Shown: positions 8,084 through 15,949 of the stretch, one piece after another
How the letters are laid out: every line of letters begins with the position of its first letter
Position numbering within the stretch: position 1 is the stretch's first letter
Assembly (NCBI GenBank): GCA_965221405.1
Contig: CBDCSE010000002.1
Location: forward strand, 620,001-684,000
Reading direction: 5' to 3'
Length of the DNA: 64,000 bases
Source of the DNA: JAPOUP01 sp965221405
GTDB taxonomy: Bacteria > Pseudomonadota > Alphaproteobacteria > Rhodobacterales > Rhodobacteraceae
Position numbers and translations under genes: made by a program
Notes under the pieces: model-generated
The model's database searches: none
Told to the model about the DNA's origin: nothing
Seen by the model: only the letters and a program-made list of their open reading frames with translations

Positions 8084-8944
8084 CTAAATTGCAAGGTCAA
8101 GGGGAAGGTCGGCAATGTCACGGAGCCTCTTGCCTTCAATCATAGTATCCAACATATCCTGGGCGTCGGCAAAACCGAGGTCACGGACGGTTTCCACCAG
8201 TTCCTCCAAGGCGAAATGGTACACGCAGTCTATGTCGCCGGTTCCAAGCCCGATCGAGGCAATGCGGCTGGGTGTTGGCTCTCCCGTCACGACAGCGACA
8301 TGAGGAAGTCGGCCCTTGCGATTCCGAACCAGATTCAAGGCCTCCGACCGAGCGTTCTGTGCGCGGTCGCTTCGTAAGGTCCACTTGCACGACACGCTGG
8401 CATGAAGGATCGGACGCTTGCTGTTTTCACGCCGCAGGGGCGTGAGGCGCGCTTGGGACTTGTCCACCAGCGCCTCGTCAGCGTTGATAGCCTTGTCTTT
8501 CTCGGGAAAGCGAATCACCACGACATCGGGCTTGATGAGGTAGTCGCTCCCGAGGGCGGCCGCCAGCTCGGGATCGGCCTTCGAAGCGGACTCAAGGGCG
8601 GCCAGGTGCTCGTACTGGTCGAATTGCGCGATAGCGGAGCGTCCGCCGATTCCCTTGCTAACTTCCCACTCTCCGGGCCGGAGATGATTGAGGCGAAGAA
8701 ACGTGTGCTCCAGGTATTCCTTGCAGATTTCCTCAAACTTGCTTCCGGCCATCTGGCCGGCCAAGCGTGCGCCAACGGCACCAGCCCCAAGACGGTCCAA
8801 GATGCCTACCGCTATGCTGACGCTCGGCCTGCTATGCCTGTCCGCGTTGCTCGGAATGCCTTTTTCGTCGGTGCGGAGCACCGAAGCCAGCAACGCCGCA
8901 TGGAAGCTGCGGCGGGCTTCGGAAAAGAATACCTCGCCGCTCAT
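8084..8944 (-). CDS. Type II restriction endonuclease, NgoMIV family
   Basis: A 286-residue protein matching the NgoMIV family (the prototype is also about 286 residues; tetrameric enzyme cutting GCCGGC). The catalytic signature of the NgoMIV/Cfr10I fold is visible: acidic residue in LIKPDVVVIRF, then ASVSCKWTLRSDRAQNARSE, in which the SCK lysine is followed by a glutamate 14 residues later. Downstream, SIGLGTGDIDCVYHFALEEL is also typical. The ATG overlaps the methylase stop by four bases, so modification and restriction are coupled. Recognition of GCCGGC is inferred from the family. No frameshift is present; the enzyme looks intact. Confidence 0.92.
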   Translation of the reverse strand: MSGEVFFSEARRSFHAALLASVLRTDEKGIPSNADRHSRPSVSIAVGILDRLGAGAVGARLAGQMAGSKFEEICKEYLEHTFLRLNHLRPGEWEVSKGIGGRSAIAQFDQYEHLAALESASKADPELAAALGSDYLIKPDVVVIRFPEKDKAINADEALVDKSQARLTPLRRENSKRPILHASVSCKWTLRSDRAQNARSEALNLVRNRKGRLPHVAVVTGEPTPSRIASIGLGTGDIDCVYHFALEELVETVRDLGFADAQDMLDTMIEGKRLRDIADLPLDLAI

Positions 8945-9924
8945 CCCGCAAGTTTCGTGACCTGTAAGGAGTGGCGCACGGAAAGGCAGTCATGGATCTG
9001 CTTGGCAACGGCTCGCGCGACCGGGGGTGGGAAGGCGTTGCCAACCTGCCGGTACGCAACGGTCTTGCGACCGCAGAATCTCCAGTCGTCGGGAAACCCT
9101 TGCAGGCGGGCGACCATGGGGACGGTGAGGCGGGGTATACCAACAAAGTCACGCGCGGGCGGTTCGTCCGCGATGCCCATGCCATCGACCCCGAGGGTCG
9201 CCCAAGCCCGTTTCGCACGGGTCGGCCCGAGGTCCGGTCCACCGTGTTTCAGGGAGCCGCCAACGATGGTTGGCGCGATGTCGTCGGCGCGCTTCTTCCA
9301 TGCGCGCGCACCCTTCCAGCCACGTTGTTTGATCAGGTCGTACAGGGCTTCGCCGACGGTCGGGGGGTTTTGCCCGGTGCCGGTCGGCCATTTGAAGTGA
9401 TGCGCAATGTCCTTACGCATGGCGGCAATGACGACGCGCGGCCGAAGCTGAGGCACGCCGTAGTCAGAAGCGTTCAGAAGATGCCACTCGGCGTGATATC
9501 CCAACTTCTCGAAGCGGGTCTTGAGCTGCTGACGGTAGTCCTCGAATACGGCACCGAGAATTCCCCTTACGTTCTCAATCATGACCGCACGGGGGCGCGT
9601 GATATCGACAAGGTCGAGGGCGGCGGGAAACAGATTGCGCTCGTCGCTATGGCCAAGTTGCTTGCCTGCTATCGAGAAGGGTGGGCACGGGAGCCCACCC
9701 GCCAGCAACTCGACGCCCTTGAAGGCTTCTGCACCGTGTTCGACGAACTCGCGCAGATCCTTCGCGAAGACCTTCCATTCGGGTCGGTTGAGGTTGAGGG
9801 TGTCACAGTAGTCCTGCTCGATCTCGACCAGCCCCGCGTGGCCGAATCCGGCCTGCTCCAAGCCGAGTGCTTGCCCTCCGCCGCCGGCGCAAAGCTCCAA
9901 TGAACTGATAGTGTTTGCCATCAT
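8941..9924 (-). CDS. DNA (cytosine-5) methyltransferase of the NgoMIV-type system
   Basis: A 327-residue C5 methylase. The conserved motifs appear in order: motif I ISSLELCAGGGGQALGLE, motif IV GGLPCPPFS with the catalytic cysteine, motif VI ENVRG, motif VIII PQLRPRVVIAA, and motif X QVGNAFPPPVA. The target-recognition region lies between the last two and includes ADDIAPTIVGGS. It should protect the endonuclease's site. The start at 9924 (MMANTISS) overlaps the stop of the small upstream gene (ATGA). The frame is open further upstream to 10029, but that part overlaps the small gene. Confidence 0.94.
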   Translation of the reverse strand: MMANTISSLELCAGGGGQALGLEQAGFGHAGLVEIEQDYCDTLNLNRPEWKVFAKDLREFVEHGAEAFKGVELLAGGLPCPPFSIAGKQLGHSDERNLFPAALDLVDITRPRAVMIENVRGILGAVFEDYRQQLKTRFEKLGYHAEWHLLNASDYGVPQLRPRVVIAAMRKDIAHHFKWPTGTGQNPPTVGEALYDLIKQRGWKGARAWKKRADDIAPTIVGGSLKHGGPDLGPTRAKRAWATLGVDGMGIADEPPARDFVGIPRLTVPMVARLQGFPDDWRFCGRKTVAYRQVGNAFPPPVARAVAKQIHDCLSVRHSLQVTKLAG

Positions 9925-10145
9925 GTTTGGCTCGCTCCGGATGATGTTCTGGCGAAGTCGAGCGGAAGCTGTAAGCTGCGTTCGCGGTAGCGTTCCAGAA
10001 ATTCGATTAGCGCCTGAAGGCCAATCCACGCCTTAGAGACTCGCGCATGTTCAGCCAACGCGGCAATCTCCCGGTATTCTTCCCGGGTCAGGTTCAGCGA
10101 CACGCGGTGTTTCGAGGGCATGGCTTGGTGAGCACCGTGTTTCAT
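9921..10145 (-). CDS. Small ribbon-helix-helix-like protein leading the restriction-modification operon
   Basis: A 74-residue protein. Its core SKHRVSLNLTREEYREIAA reads like a ribbon-helix-helix (CopG/Arc) DNA-binding domain: a short beta strand with alternating residues followed by two helices. It overlaps the methylase start by four bases and is first in the cassette, so it may act as the controller of the system, but it is not one of the classic helix-turn-helix C proteins. The start could be 10145 or 10121; neither has a clear ribosome binding site. Confidence 0.65.
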   Translation of the reverse strand: MKHGAHQAMPSKHRVSLNLTREEYREIAALAEHARVSKAWIGLQALIEFLERYRERSLQLPLDFARTSSGASQT

Positions 10146-10159
10146 TGAGGCGCATGGTG

Positions 10160-10623
10160 CAGCACTATTGCAGGAACGGCCTCGGCTGTCAAATCTCCAA
10201 GACCCTGAATCGCTGCGCCGCAAGCCGGGGCGGAACTGGAGCGATGTCCGAGCCAGCTATCGCGGTAACGATGATTGCTTCAACCTTTTCCGCTGCTTCG
10301 ACAAGGTGGGCCGGGAGCTGGCACCCTTCAGGGACCGGTACGGGGAAGTGGAAACATGCTGCCGCCATTTTGTCGGCACCCTCGAGCGGATGGGATACGA
10401 CGGGTTCCGCGAACGGGGCATCCAGGTCGGAAGCGGCGTCATGGAAAGCGGATGCCGCACGTTCGGTCTGGGATGGAGCGCACCGGCACCCGCTGGTCCC
10501 GGAGGGGTGCCAACGCCATGCCCGCGCCCAGAACCCTGATCATGAACCTCAGGCTACCCGACTTCCTGGGGTGGCGGGCGAATCAGGCTCTCGTCACCTG
10601 ACCAACAAAGTTGAACTACACCC
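10160..10623 (+). pseudogene. ISKra4-family transposase, C-terminal fragment (frameshifted)
   Basis: One frame encodes FNLFRCFDKVGRELAPFRD and then FRERGIQVGSGVMESGCRTF, the conserved C-terminal segment of ISKra4 transposases; after a frame change comes NLRLPDFLGWRANQA. The fragment ends at 10623 in a sequence whose reverse complement begins GGGTGTAGTTCAACTTTGTT, a plausible terminal repeat with the GGG end expected of this family. It has the same orientation as the 7078-7690 fragment and supplies the part that fragment lacks. Confidence 0.75.
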
Positions 10624-10750
10624 TAAATTTGGCCGCTCTTTGCTTATTCCGATCTGTTCCTGTACTCTTCATATGTATAGCATCAGTTCTTCAGGAAGTC
10701 TGATGTTATTGGTCGGAGAAGCGATCACATCACATGCCAAGGAAGGTGTC

Positions 10751-11335
10751 ATGCCCATGGCCGCACTTGATCGGGCGCAACGGGCCGCCACGTACCAGGA
10801 TGTTCTCGACGCGCCGCCCCATATGGTGGCCGAAGTGCTCGCCGGCACGCTCCACACCCAGCCAAGGCCGGCAATGCGCCATGCACGGGCGAGTTCGGTT
10901 CTCGGCGGAGAACTTGTCGGACCATTTGACAGGGGCCGCGGCGGTCCCGGCGGCTGGTGGATCGTTTACGAGCCGGAACTGCATCTGGGCAGCGACATCG
11001 TGGTGCCGGACCTGGCCGGCTGGCGGCGCGGGACCATGCCGGACTATCCCGACACCGCCTACTGCGAAACCGCGCCCGACTGGATCTGTGAGGTGCTCTC
11101 GCCGTCCACCCGGCGCATTGACCGCAACGAGAAACGCGCCATCTATGCCCGCGAGGGCGTGTCCCATCTCTGGTTCGTGGATCCCGCCGCAAAGACGCTG
11201 GAGGTGTTTGTGCCGCACGGGGGACACTGGTCGCTGATGGCGACGCTGGCCGGTGACGTGCCCGTATCGCAGCCTCCGTTTGACGCGGTCAGCTTCCCGC
11301 TCGCCGCGCTCTGGCCCGATGGCGCAGGCAGATGA
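10751..11335 (+). CDS. Uma2-family (DUF820) endonuclease-like protein
   Basis: A 194-residue protein with the PD-(D/E)XK-like Uma2 fold: EVLAGTLHTQPRPAMRHARA, then SDIVVPDLAGWRR with the metal-binding Asp, PDWICEVLSPSTRRIDRNEK, and the conserved end VSHLWFVDPAAKTLEVF. The start at 10751 follows AAGGAAGG at good spacing. Uma2 proteins are often multicopy in bacteria and their cellular role is unsettled. The gene lies alone between an ISKra4 relic and an IS30 relic, so it may have arrived with mobile DNA. Confidence 0.88.
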   Translation: MPMAALDRAQRAATYQDVLDAPPHMVAEVLAGTLHTQPRPAMRHARASSVLGGELVGPFDRGRGGPGGWWIVYEPELHLGSDIVVPDLAGWRRGTMPDYPDTAYCETAPDWICEVLSPSTRRIDRNEKRAIYAREGVSHLWFVDPAAKTLEVFVPHGGHWSLMATLAGDVPVSQPPFDAVSFPLAALWPDGAGR

Positions 11336-11843
11336 CGGCATCCAGCCGTGACGGCGTTCCGTCTCTTGGGTCGGGGAGCTGTCCCTGTAACAGCGTGTCC
11401 GTTTCTCGGATTGACCGGATGATGGAGATCAGGGCCGCATAAAGGTGGTGGCGTGGCGCATGCGCTGTCAGTCCCATTTGGATGGCACCGGGAAATGTCT
11501 TGGACATTGATCTTCGCCTGGCTCGTCCAGGATTATGTGGTTCGCGTCTATGAGCGGTGCGCATCGAGCGGTCTGGAAGTCGTACGTTAGCCTGACGGGA
11601 AGCTCCCATTCCAAGGTGAAGCGCGGCACCCGATGCGGGGGCATCCCCCTGCAGCCACCACGCGATGTAGCCGACCGGCCCGATGACGGCGACGTCGGCA
11701 TTCGGATCTGCAGGCCGCGATGCAGTGCCGCGCACGGTCACGGCGGATAACGGTAAGGAGTTCGTGGACCAAGCCGGGGGTACCTGCTTCCGGTGCATTG
11801 GAGCCCGAGCGGTACTGACTCCGCCGCAAAGCGCAGGCAGGCG
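11336..11843 (+). other. Intergenic with an IS30-family transposase scrap
   Basis: Around 11722-11780 the plus strand encodes AVPRTVTADNGKEFVDQAG, which matches the second catalytic Asp region of IS30 transposases (the full copy at 54483-55442 has HTVTADSGKEFADHA). No other recognisable part of that transposase is nearby. The remaining sequence holds no gene I can support. Confidence 0.6.
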
Positions 11844-14186
11844 TCAACCGGCGCGCTCCGCGGGAACGACGAACCGGGCGATGACCTTCTTGCCGCCCGC
11901 CTTCTCGAATTCGATGTCGAGCTTCTCTCCCGTTACTTCCATCACGTAACCGTAGCCGAACTTTTCATGAAACACCCGGTCACCACAGGTGAACTCGACC
12001 GTCGCCTCAAGGTCGACCGCAGCCCGTCCGCCCGCAGCAGGACGGCCTGTGGCTTTACGGGCCTGCAGCCGTTTCCAGCCAGGCGAGTTATTGACATCAG
12101 CGCGCGCCGCCCGCTCCGCGACCCCGGTCTCCACCGCTTCTGACCAGCCGCTTCCATCGCATCCACGCCCTGGTGCCGCCAGCACATCGACATGCGTTTC
12201 CGGCAGTTCATCGATGAACCGGGATGGGAGGTTTGCCTGCCATTGACCGTAGATAAGGCGATTCTCCGCGAAACTCACCGTGCAGAGCTCCCCGGCACGG
12301 GTGATTCCCACGTAGGCAAGCCTACGCTCTTCCTCGAGACCCTTGATCCCATTCTCATCCATTGAAAGCTGGTGCGGGAACAGACCCTCTTCCCAACCGG
12401 GAAGGAATACCGCCGGAAACTCAAGACCTTTGGCGGCATGAAGGGTCATGATCGACACTTTCTGCTCCGAACTCCCGGACTCGTTTTCCATCACGAGTGC
12501 GACATGTTCCAGAAATCCCTGAAGATTCTCGAACTGCTCCAGCGCTTTGACAAGTTCCTTCAGGTTCTCGACGCGCCCGGACGCCTCGGGGGTCTTCGCG
12601 AGCGTCCACATTTCGGTATAGCGGGACTCGTCCAGAATCTCCCGCGCCAGCTCGATATGGCTGCAGGAAGGGTTGAGTGCCATCCGGTGCCAGCGGTCGA
12701 ACTGTTCGACCAGGGCGGATACCGCGCCTGCAGCCCTCGCGTTCAGCTGCCCGCTGGAAGCCAGGATACGGGCGCTTTCCAGCAACGATATCCCGCCGGA
12801 TCTTGCCGCAAGCTGGATGGCCTGCTGCGCCTTATCGCCAACTCCGCGCCTCGGTGTGTTGACGATGCGCTCGAACGCCAGATCGTCGGTGGGGGAGCAC
12901 GCAACGCGGAAATAGGCCAGAGCGTCACGTATTTCCAGACGTTCGTAGAAGCGGGGACCACCGATGACGCGGTAGGGCAGCCCGATGGCGAGGAACCGAT
13001 CCTCGAACGCGCGCATCTGGCGCGTCGCGCGCACAAGTATGGCGATTTCGTCCAGTCCGAAGGCCCGCAGCCCCCGTGTGCCGCTTTGCATCGCCTCGAT
13101 CTCCCCGCCGATCCAGCGGGCCTCATCCTCACCTTCCCATAAACTCGCCAGACGCACTTTCTCGCCGCCACCCAGTTCGGTGAAAAGCGTCTTTCCCAGC
13201 CGATCCCTGTTAGCGGCGATCAGGCCGGACGCCGCGGCGAGAATATGTGGCGTCGATCTGTAGTTCTGCTCGAGCCGCACCACTTTCGCGCCGGGAAAAT
13301 CCTTTTCGAAGCGTAATATGTTCCCCACATCCGCACCCCGCCAACTGTAGATCGACTGGTCGTCATCACCGACGCAGCAGATGTTTCGGTGACTGCTCGA
13401 AAGAAGCCGCAACCAGAGATACTGTGCGATGTTGGTATCCTGGTATTCATCGACGAGGATATAGCGGAACCTCCGCCGACAGTCCTCCAGTACGTCGCCG
13501 TGATCCTGCAGAACCGTCAGCATGTGAAGCAACAGATCGCCAAAATCCACGGCATTGAGCGTCTTTAGCCGTTCCTGATAAAGGGCATAGAGCGGTACCG
13601 CACGATGGTTGAACGCATCGCTCTCCGACAATGGAACATTTGCCGGTGTCAGGGCGCGGTTCTTCCATTGATCGATTATATACGCCAGAAGCCGCGCCGA
13701 CCATTTTTTCTCGTCAATGTTCTCCGCGATTATGATCTGTTTAAGGAGCCTTTTCTGGTCATCGGTGTCGAGAATGCCGTAATTCGGCTTCAGATCGACG
13801 AGTTCGGCGTGGCGCCGCAGGAGTTTCGCACAGATCGAGTGAAAGGTTCCAAGCCATGGCATGCCCTCGACTGTGATGCCAAGCAGCTGCTGCACCCGCT
13901 GCTTCATCTCGCGCGCCGCCTTGTTGGTGAAAGTGACCGCAAGAATCTGGTTCGGGCGCGCCGTTCCCGTGTTCAGGAGATGGGCGATCCGTGACGTCAG
14001 CGCCTTCGTCTTTCCGGTACCGGCTCCGGCCAGCATCAGCACGGGTCCTGCAAGTGTTTCGACCGCCTCACGCTGCGCCGGATTTAGCTCGTCGAGATAG
14101 GGAACGGGGCGCATCGCCATCGCCCGAGCCGACAGCGACCGTTCCGGTACGCCACCTGTGGTTCCGGTTTCGTCTAATCCGCCCAT
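11844..14186 (-). CDS. uvrD: ATP-dependent DNA helicase, UvrD/PcrA type
   Basis: A 780-residue superfamily 1A helicase that unwinds DNA 3' to 5' in nucleotide excision and mismatch repair. The helicase motifs appear in order: Q-motif LNPAQREAV, Walker A LAGAGTGKTKALTSRI (about residue 55), motif Ia VTFTNKAAREM, motif II LVDEYQDTN, motif III CVGDDDQSIYSWRGAD, motif IV RLEQNYRS, and motif V/VI MTLHAAKGLEF and YVGITRA. The C-terminal Tudor-like segment FGYGYVMEVTGEKLDIEFE is typical of PcrA/UvrD. The start may be 14186 or an internal ATG nearer MAMRPVPYL. Confidence 0.95.
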   Translation of the reverse strand: MGGLDETGTTGGVPERSLSARAMAMRPVPYLDELNPAQREAVETLAGPVLMLAGAGTGKTKALTSRIAHLLNTGTARPNQILAVTFTNKAAREMKQRVQQLLGITVEGMPWLGTFHSICAKLLRRHAELVDLKPNYGILDTDDQKRLLKQIIIAENIDEKKWSARLLAYIIDQWKNRALTPANVPLSESDAFNHRAVPLYALYQERLKTLNAVDFGDLLLHMLTVLQDHGDVLEDCRRRFRYILVDEYQDTNIAQYLWLRLLSSSHRNICCVGDDDQSIYSWRGADVGNILRFEKDFPGAKVVRLEQNYRSTPHILAAASGLIAANRDRLGKTLFTELGGGEKVRLASLWEGEDEARWIGGEIEAMQSGTRGLRAFGLDEIAILVRATRQMRAFEDRFLAIGLPYRVIGGPRFYERLEIRDALAYFRVACSPTDDLAFERIVNTPRRGVGDKAQQAIQLAARSGGISLLESARILASSGQLNARAAGAVSALVEQFDRWHRMALNPSCSHIELAREILDESRYTEMWTLAKTPEASGRVENLKELVKALEQFENLQGFLEHVALVMENESGSSEQKVSIMTLHAAKGLEFPAVFLPGWEEGLFPHQLSMDENGIKGLEEERRLAYVGITRAGELCTVSFAENRLIYGQWQANLPSRFIDELPETHVDVLAAPGRGCDGSGWSEAVETGVAERAARADVNNSPGWKRLQARKATGRPAAGGRAAVDLEATVEFTCGDRVFHEKFGYGYVMEVTGEKLDIEFEKAGGKKVIARFVVPAERAG

Positions 14187-14237
14187 CAGCTCATAATAGT
14201 CGAAGGCCGCACGGGATCAAGCCACCGCACTCAAGTG

Positions 14238-14380
14238 GGGTGTGGCCCAGATTTTTTGACGCAGGTTCGTACAGCATCGTTTTCACCTTCGTTTTGCCGA
14301 CAAAATGGTGATTTCCGGTCGCTTCCGGCCAGCGCAAACCGGCCAGACAGGTCGATTGTCAAAAAATCTGGGCTACACCC
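14238..14380. mobile_element. MITE A: 143-bp inverted-repeat element with 9-bp target duplication
   Basis: Terminal inverted repeats of 23 bp (14238-14260 and 14358-14380) differ at one base; each begins GGGTGTRGCCCAGATT reading inward. The element is flanked by ACTCAAGTG (14229-14237) and ACTCAAATG (14381-14389), a 9-bp duplication with one mismatch. The interior codes for nothing. GGG ends and 9-bp duplications fit the ISKra4 group, relics of which lie nearby, so this is probably a non-autonomous derivative of such an element. Confidence 0.85.
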
Positions 14381-14597
14381 ACTCAAATGTTCCCGGCACC
14401 GCGCACCCTGCTCCACGCATCGGTTGCACCATGCCCGAACGGCCCGAGAAGCTTCACGCGGGCGCTTCCTTCGGTCATGCAGAGCGCACAGCCCATTCGC
14501 TAACGATCACGGAACCTGCGCCACCGAACGGATCCGCTGGAAGTGGAATTTTCGAAAATCATTGCGATTTCAGGTAGTGGGCTTAAGGACAGCCTGA

Positions 14598-15737
14598 ATG
14601 GACCTTGACCGCTCCTATCCGGCGATATCCGACCTCGCGGCCCGTGCACGGCGCAGGGTGCCGCGGTTTGTCTGGGATTATCTCGACAGTGGCACCGGAA
14701 CCGAGGCCACGACGCGCCGGAATCGCGAGAGACTGGACGCGGTCCTGTTCGATCCCGCGATCCTGGCAGGGGAGCGGAACGCGGACCTCTCGCGGCGCTT
14801 TCTTGGGCACGGGTTTCCGCTGCCGTTTGGAATTGCCCCGGTTGGAATGTCAGGCGTCGTGTGGCCGGATGCCGAACGTGCTCTGGCGCGCCTCGGACGC
14901 GACGAGGGCATTCCATACACGCTCTCCACGGTGGCCGCGCAGACGCCCGAGACCGTCAGCCCCCACCTCGGACCACACGCATGGTGCCAACTCTATCCTC
15001 CGCATGACCCCGAAATCCGCAAGGATATGCTGAAACGATTCAAGGACGCCGGCTTTCGGGCGCTTGTGCTGACGGCGGACGTTCCCGTCACAAGCCGGAG
15101 GGAACGGCAGCAGCGGGGCGGCATGAGCACGCCACCGCGGCTCTCTCCCCGCATTCTTGGCCAGATCGCCCTGCACCCGGCCTGGGCGCTGGCAACGCTC
15201 AGGACCGGTGTTCCACGGCTCAGGACGATCGAGAAATACACCGGCAACCACGGCGCGATGTCGTCCACCAGACATATCGGCCACCTGATCCGCACGTCAC
15301 CCGACTGGGAATATCTTGAATGGCTTCGCGACCATTGGGACGGGCCACTCATGGTAAAGGGCGTGCTTGTCGCTGCGGATGCCGTTCGGCTGAAAACGTC
15401 GGGGGTTGATGCGGTATGGGTTTCGAACCATGCTGGGCGGCAGTTCGATGCGGCTCCCGCGTCAATCGACGTACTGCCGGACATTCGGGCGGCTGTCGGG
15501 CCCGACTATCCGCTTATCTTCGACGGTGGAGTCGCCAGCGGGCTCGATATCCTGCGGGCTCTGGCTCTGGGCGCGGATTTCGTGATGCTGGGCCGGGCGT
15601 TTCTCTACGGTCTCGCGGCATTCGGTCAGCGGGGGGCGGCACATGTTGTGCACATACTGCGCGAGGATATCCTGTCGAACCTCGGGCAGCTGGGGCTGGA
15701 GGGATTCGACGGCCTGCCCGTACGCGTTCGCGGTTGA
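14598..15737 (+). CDS. FMN-dependent alpha-hydroxy-acid dehydrogenase (L-lactate dehydrogenase-like)
   Basis: A 379-residue TIM-barrel flavoprotein of the LldD/glycolate oxidase family. Visible are PFGIAPVGMSGVVWPDAE near residue 75, WCQLYPPHD, LVLTADVPVTSRRERQQR, the substrate and FMN segment SNHAGRQFDAAPASIDVLPD with the active-site His-Arg pair, and the phosphate-binding FDGGVASGLDILRALALGAD. Most relatives read SNHGGRQLD, so the second glycine is an alanine here. It probably oxidises L-lactate or a related 2-hydroxyacid; the exact substrate is not determinable. It has no evident operon partner. Confidence 0.9.
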   Translation: MDLDRSYPAISDLAARARRRVPRFVWDYLDSGTGTEATTRRNRERLDAVLFDPAILAGERNADLSRRFLGHGFPLPFGIAPVGMSGVVWPDAERALARLGRDEGIPYTLSTVAAQTPETVSPHLGPHAWCQLYPPHDPEIRKDMLKRFKDAGFRALVLTADVPVTSRRERQQRGGMSTPPRLSPRILGQIALHPAWALATLRTGVPRLRTIEKYTGNHGAMSSTRHIGHLIRTSPDWEYLEWLRDHWDGPLMVKGVLVAADAVRLKTSGVDAVWVSNHAGRQFDAAPASIDVLPDIRAAVGPDYPLIFDGGVASGLDILRALALGADFVMLGRAFLYGLAAFGQRGAAHVVHILREDILSNLGQLGLEGFDGLPVRVRG

Positions 15738-15949
15738 CGCCCGCCCGGGCAAGATCACGCAATGGTGCCGCGCATCACTCTCCTGCAGGTTCGGGAAACC
15801 GGCAGCGATCGATCAGAGCGGCTCTCCCGAGATTCAGTCCAGGGATGTGGATAAAAGGTTCCGGGTATTCCATCATGATCTATCCGCTTTACCCGGGTGC
15901 CGTGAATGCCTAGATTCCAGATCCGCGCATCATTTCCGGGATTTCTCCG

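Noticed and set aside
8402..9903. Long plus-strand frames opposite the endonuclease and methylase genes
   Set aside because: They mirror well-supported minus-strand genes and match no family.
11289..11798. 169-codon minus-strand frame after the Uma2 gene
   Set aside because: Overlaps the Uma2 end and an IS30 scrap read on the other strand; no recognisable motif or start.
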